Assembly: GCA_947311455.1 (NCBI GenBank)
Contig: CAMZKY010000200.1
Location: 1-8,317, forward strand
Direction: 5' to 3'
Source: an uncultured Marinosulfonomonas sp.
GTDB taxonomy: Bacteria; Pseudomonadota; Alphaproteobacteria; Rhodobacterales; Rhodobacteraceae
DNA length: 8,317 bases
The notes under the pieces are model-generated. The model did no database searches. It saw only the letters and a program-made list of their open reading frames with translations, and was not told the DNA's origin. Position numbers and translations under genes: made by a program. Numbering within the stretch: the stretch's first letter is position 1; each line of letters starts with the position of its first letter. Below are positions 5,279 through 8,317 of the stretch, piece by piece.

Positions 5279-7024
5279 ATGGCAAAACCCCGTGTTTCAA
5301 TCCCCAAACCTCTGCGTCAGTATTTGCCAATTCTGGAGTGGGGCAAGGCCTATTCGCGCGATACCTTAAGCAATGATCTGGTGGCGGCCACCATCGTCAC
5401 TATCATGCTGATCCCGCAATCTTTGGCCTATGCACTCTTGGCTGGATTGCCCCCCGAAATGGGGCTTTACGCCTCGATCCTGCCACTGATTGCTTACGCC
5501 ATGTTTGCCACCAGCCGCGTTTTGGCGGTGGGGCCTGTGGCCATCGTTTCCCTGATGACAGCCTCGGCGGTGGGGCAGGTGGCCCTTTCAGGATCAACCG
5601 AATATGCCACAGCGGCCATTGTTCTGGCGCTTATGTCGGGGCTGATATTGCTGGGCATGGGGTTACTGCGCTTGGGCTTTTTGGCCAATTTCCTGAGCCA
5701 TCCGGTGATCGCCGGCTTTATGGCCGCCGCAATTATCCTGATCGCCATGAGCCAGTTCAAACATCTTTTGGGGATCAAAGCCTCGGGCAGCAATCTGCTT
5801 ACTCTTGGCCCCTCCTTGTTTAAAAACCTGCTTTCGGCCAACTGGATTACCATCCTGATTTCGATCGGAGCCAGCGGATTTCTGATCTGGGCGCGCAAAG
5901 GGCTAAAACCCATCCTGTCGCGTTTGGGGCTTGGGGTGCAGCTGGTAACAATCCTCTCGAAAACCGGCCCGCTTGTGGTGGTTGCTGTCACCACATTTCT
6001 GGTCTGGGCGCTTGGCTTGGATAAACATGGCGTGGCGATTGTCGGAACCTTGCCCCAAGGTATTCCACCCCTTGTGATGCCCACATTCGACGCTGCCGTC
6101 TGGTCCAGCCTTGCGATGTCTGCGGTGATGATTTCCATCATCGGTTTTGTTGAATCCGTGTCGGTTGGTCAAACACTGGCCGCACGGCGCAAACAACGCA
6201 TCGTTCCCAATCAGGAATTGATCGGGCTTGGCATGTCCAATATCGGCTCGGCCGTGTCTGGCGGATTTCCTGTGACGGGGGGCTTTTCACGCTCGGTGGT
6301 GAATTTTGATTCCGGCGCCAAAACCCCCGCCGCCGGTGCTTTTACCGCTATCGGTATCCTGCTTGCGGCGATGTTTTTAACCCCGCTTTTGTATTTCTTA
6401 CCCAAAGCAGCGCTCTCGTCGATCATCATTGTTGCCGTTTTGTCGATGCTTGATTTTTCGATGCTAAAGAAAACATGGGCCTATTCAAAACCCGATTTCT
6501 GGGCCGTGGCGGTCACCATCACCCTGACGCTCCTGATGGGGGTAAAAATCGGCGTTTCAGCGGGGGTGATCCTATCGATGGTGCTTTATCTTTATGCCGC
6601 CACCAAACCCCACATCGCCGAAGTGGGCCGCGTGCCCGATACCGAACACTACCGCAATATCCTGCGTCACAGCGTTGAAACCTCCCCCACGATTGTGACT
6701 TTACGCATTGACGCCAACCTGTTTTTTGGCAACGCGCGCTTTCTTGAAGATTACATCCTGGAACGCGTGGTTGGTGATGAAAACCTGAAACATGTGATCC
6801 TGCAATGTACCGCGATTAATGAAATCGACATGAGCGCACTTGAATCGCTTGAAACCATCATTGATCGGCTTAACAGCTTTAACATCAAACTCCACCTGTC
6901 CGAGGTTAAAGGCCCCGTCATGGATCGCTTGAAACACACCCATTTTCTGCAAGATCTATCTGGAGAGGTATTCCTAACCCAACATCAAGCCATGGATGCG
7001 CTGAGTAATAATCCACCTCACTAA
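5279..7024 (+). CDS. SulP family anion transporter with C-terminal STAS domain
   Basis: This 581-residue inner-membrane protein has the standard SulP architecture. A hydrophobic transport domain covers about residues 30-445, including the signature IPQSLAYALLAGLPPEMGLY (45-64), TSRVLAVGPVAIVSLM (78-93) and GFVESVSVGQ (289-298). A cytosolic STAS domain follows at about 469-578, with the NEIDMSALESL motif (514-524) at the usual regulatory helix. SulP proteins carry sulfate, bicarbonate or other anions, usually inward with Na+ or H+. Its place after two sulfur-oxidation genes suggests an oxyanion of sulfur, but sequence alone does not fix substrate or direction. I chose ATG 5279 because AAAGG (5265-5269) lies nine bases upstream; ATG 5255 would add eight residues with a poor ribosome site. 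Tandem hairpins follow the stop. Confidence 0.92.
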   Translation: MAKPRVSIPKPLRQYLPILEWGKAYSRDTLSNDLVAATIVTIMLIPQSLAYALLAGLPPEMGLYASILPLIAYAMFATSRVLAVGPVAIVSLMTASAVGQVALSGSTEYATAAIVLALMSGLILLGMGLLRLGFLANFLSHPVIAGFMAAAIILIAMSQFKHLLGIKASGSNLLTLGPSLFKNLLSANWITILISIGASGFLIWARKGLKPILSRLGLGVQLVTILSKTGPLVVVAVTTFLVWALGLDKHGVAIVGTLPQGIPPLVMPTFDAAVWSSLAMSAVMISIIGFVESVSVGQTLAARRKQRIVPNQELIGLGMSNIGSAVSGGFPVTGGFSRSVVNFDSGAKTPAAGAFTAIGILLAAMFLTPLLYFLPKAALSSIIIVAVLSMLDFSMLKKTWAYSKPDFWAVAVTITLTLLMGVKIGVSAGVILSMVLYLYAATKPHIAEVGRVPDTEHYRNILRHSVETSPTIVTLRIDANLFFGNARFLEDYILERVVGDENLKHVILQCTAINEIDMSALESLETIIDRLNSFNIKLHLSEVKGPVMDRLKHTHFLQDLSGEVFLTQHQAMDALSNNPPH

Positions 7025-7065
7025 CCCCTTCTTCTTTTCCTACAAATATCCCTGCCAAAGGCCCC

Positions 7066-7085
7066 GCCTTGCCGTCAGGCAAGGC
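7066..7085. repeat. Perfect hairpin GCCTTGCC-GTCA-GGCAAGGC after the SulP gene
   Basis: An eight-base perfect stem (7066-7073 with 7078-7085) has a four-base loop but no T-run directly after it. It is ten bases upstream of a second hairpin that does have one, so it may serve as a transcript-stabilising fold or the first part of a double terminator. Confidence 0.55.
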
Positions 7086-7094
7086 TTCCCCGGT

Positions 7095-7115
7095 GTCGCG
7101 TAGCGACTCCTTTTT
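7095..7115 (+). terminator. Intrinsic terminator of the DUF442-SulP transcript
   Basis: A five-base stem (GTCGC at 7095-7099 with GCGAC at 7103-7107) has a three-base loop and is followed by TCC and five T residues (7111-7115). The stem is short, but the T-run, the location after the SulP stop codon and the hairpin upstream support termination before dusA. Confidence 0.6.
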
Positions 7116-7120
7116 CTAAC

Positions 7121-7149
7121 TGGTCACAGGCACTCTTTGTGGATATGAC
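7121..7149 (+). promoter_or_regulatory. Weak candidate promoter for dusA
   Basis: TGGTCA (7121-7126) and TATGAC (7144-7149) are 17 bases apart, each matching the sigma-70 consensus at four of six positions. Transcription would begin within a few bases of the dusA start codon at 7156, giving a leaderless or nearly leaderless mRNA. Confidence 0.3.
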
Positions 7150-7155
7150 ACCCCC

Positions 7156-8154
7156 ATGACCTGTTTATCCCCCGATATAGCCGCCCGTCTCTCTGTCGCC
7201 CCGATGATGGATTGGACAGATCGCCATTGCCGCTATCTGCATCGGCTGATGTCAAAAAATGCACTGCTTTATACCGAAATGGTTACCTCTGCGGCGCTGG
7301 TGCGGGGCGGGGCATTGCATTTGTTGGAGTATAACCAAGAAGAGCATCCGATTGCCGTGCAGCTTGGCGGATCTGATCCCCGTGAATTGGCACAGGCCAC
7401 GGCGATCTGTGTGGATCACGGCTATGATCAGGTGAATCTGAATGTGGGTTGCCCGTCGGATCGGGTGCAATCGGGCAGTTTTGGCGCGGTGCTGATGAAA
7501 CAGCCCGATCTGGTGGCGGATTGTGTGGCGGCGATGGGCGGGCAAGGTGTTGATATCACGGTGAAATGCCGGATCGGTGTCGATAAACAAGACCCGCAGC
7601 AAATTTTGCCGGAATTCCTGGAAAAGGTCAGCGCAGCGGGGGTGAAACGCTTTACCATTCATGCCCGCATGGCGTGGCTTCAGGGGCTTAGCCCCAAGGA
7701 AAACCGCGATGTGCCGCCTTTGGATTATGATCTGGTGCTGCAAATGAAACGGGATTTTCCGCAGTTGCACATTTCGATCAATGGCGGGATTAACACGCTT
7801 GATCAGGCGCAGGAATTTCTGGATGCGGGGCTTGACGGTGTCATGATCGGGCGCGCTGCCTACCACACGCCGGATCAGGTGCTACTTAAGGCGGATCAAC
7901 AGATTTTCAACGCGGGCCAAGCCAAAGAAGCCCGCCAAATCATCGAGGAAATGCGCCCCTATATTGCACAGCATCTCCAAAACGGTGGGCGCCTTAATCA
8001 AATCACCCGCCACATGCTGGGGTTTTTCGCAGGCCAACCTGGCGCGCGCGGCTGGCGTCGGGTGCTGTCAACGGATTCTGTTAAAGACAGTGCAGGACTT
8101 GAGGTTATCGATTTGGCACTGACCCATGTAAACAAGGATTTCGGCGATGTTTGA
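7156..8154 (+). CDS. dusA: tRNA-dihydrouridine(20/20a) synthase DusA
   Basis: DusA is an FMN enzyme that uses NADPH to reduce uridine 20 and 20a in the D loop of tRNAs. The 332-residue length is typical. Visible motifs are LSVAPMMDWTDRHCR (12-26) at the FMN site, the LNVGCPSDRVQSGSFGA block (95-111) with catalytic acid C99, VKCRIGVD (136-143), the DusA-specific IHARMAWLQGLSPKENR (168-184) with catalytic-site H169 and R171, and INGGI (208-212) plus MIGRAAY (230-236) for phosphate binding. No good Shine-Dalgarno site precedes the ATG and a weak promoter lies immediately before it. The gene ends with an eight-base overlap with the TauE/SafE gene, so the two are probably translated from one mRNA. 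Confidence 0.96.
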   Translation: MTCLSPDIAARLSVAPMMDWTDRHCRYLHRLMSKNALLYTEMVTSAALVRGGALHLLEYNQEEHPIAVQLGGSDPRELAQATAICVDHGYDQVNLNVGCPSDRVQSGSFGAVLMKQPDLVADCVAAMGGQGVDITVKCRIGVDKQDPQQILPEFLEKVSAAGVKRFTIHARMAWLQGLSPKENRDVPPLDYDLVLQMKRDFPQLHISINGGINTLDQAQEFLDAGLDGVMIGRAAYHTPDQVLLKADQQIFNAGQAKEARQIIEEMRPYIAQHLQNGGRLNQITRHMLGFFAGQPGARGWRRVLSTDSVKDSAGLEVIDLALTHVNKDFGDV

Positions 8155-8317
8155 AACAGGCCTATTGATCCAGATGACGCTGATGATGCTGGCCATTGGC
8201 GCCTTTGCCTGCGTGTTGGCTGGATTATTGGGCGTTGGCGGCGGCATCATATTGGTGCCCGCCTTTTTCTATATGTTTTCGACACTTGGATTTTCAGGCG
8301 ATCAATTGATGCAAGTG
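8147..8317 (+). CDS. TauE/SafE family sulfite exporter-like permease, 5' part
   Basis: The first 57 codons are present and the reading frame is open to the window edge; the full family length is about 250 residues. The first membrane helix spans about residues 6-41 and carries the family signature AGLLGVGGGIILVPAFF (25-41). TauE/SafE (DUF81) proteins export sulfite, sulfoacetate or related organosulfur anions; one member accompanies Blh in the BigR operon of plant-associated bacteria. ATG 8147 lies within the dusA 3' end and is preceded by AAGGA (8134-8138) eight bases upstream, so translation is probably coupled to dusA. A role in removing sulfite made by the upstream dioxygenase is attractive but unproven, since the family is broad. 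Confidence 0.85.
   Translation, partial: MFETGLLIQMTLMMLAIGAFACVLAGLLGVGGGIILVPAFFYMFSTLGFSGDQLMQV

Noticed and set aside
7252..7866. Long minus-strand open frame opposite dusA
   Set aside because: It lies entirely within dusA, whose motifs are intact, and its translation shows no domain.

Overview
The window looks like chromosome from a marine alphaproteobacterium, most likely of the Rhodobacteraceae/Roseobacter group. This rests on the style of the proteins (DusA, an SulP-STAS transporter, a split Blh-type persulfide dioxygenase and DUF442 pair, and a pilin-like protein with an SGAxTVDW leader) and on a possible operator that fits the alphaproteobacterial SqrR/BigR type. No phage, transposon, integron or CRISPR signature was seen.

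Layout. Positions 35-108 hold a tRNA-Gly(CCC) on the minus strand, followed by about 400 bases with no convincing gene. A TudS/DUF523-like protein (minus) and a small membrane ICMT/PEMT-like methyltransferase (plus) diverge from a spacer with two back-to-back inverted repeats, each with an 8-base centre. A minus-strand gene at 1699-2190 encodes a single-pass protein with a Flp/type IVb-pilin-like leader and a long C-terminal domain. A minus-strand group II PLP-dependent decarboxylase (2332-3726) follows. It is divergent from a plus-strand sulfur cluster: an ETHE1/Blh-type persulfide dioxygenase, a DUF442 (TIGR01244) rhodanese-like protein, and an SulP anion transporter with a STAS domain. After two tandem hairpins come dusA and, overlapping its stop codon, the first 57 codons of a TauE/SafE sulfite-exporter-family protein that runs off the window.

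How the genes may work together. The persulfide dioxygenase should oxidise glutathione persulfide to sulfite. DUF442 is the domain fused to the dioxygenase in Blh proteins and probably moves sulfane sulfur. SulP and TauE could carry the resulting oxyanions across the membrane. The spacer between the decarboxylase and the dioxygenase contains ATATTC-N8-GAATAT, which fits the ATTC-N8-GAAT operator reported for the sulfide/persulfide repressor SqrR (BigR family). On the opposite strand it overlaps the -35 element of a good sigma-70-type promoter for the decarboxylase. A strong intrinsic terminator sits inside the sulfur cluster, between the dioxygenase and DUF442 genes, so expression of the two halves is probably graded. 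Neither a regulator gene nor a sulfide:quinone oxidoreductase gene is visible in this window.
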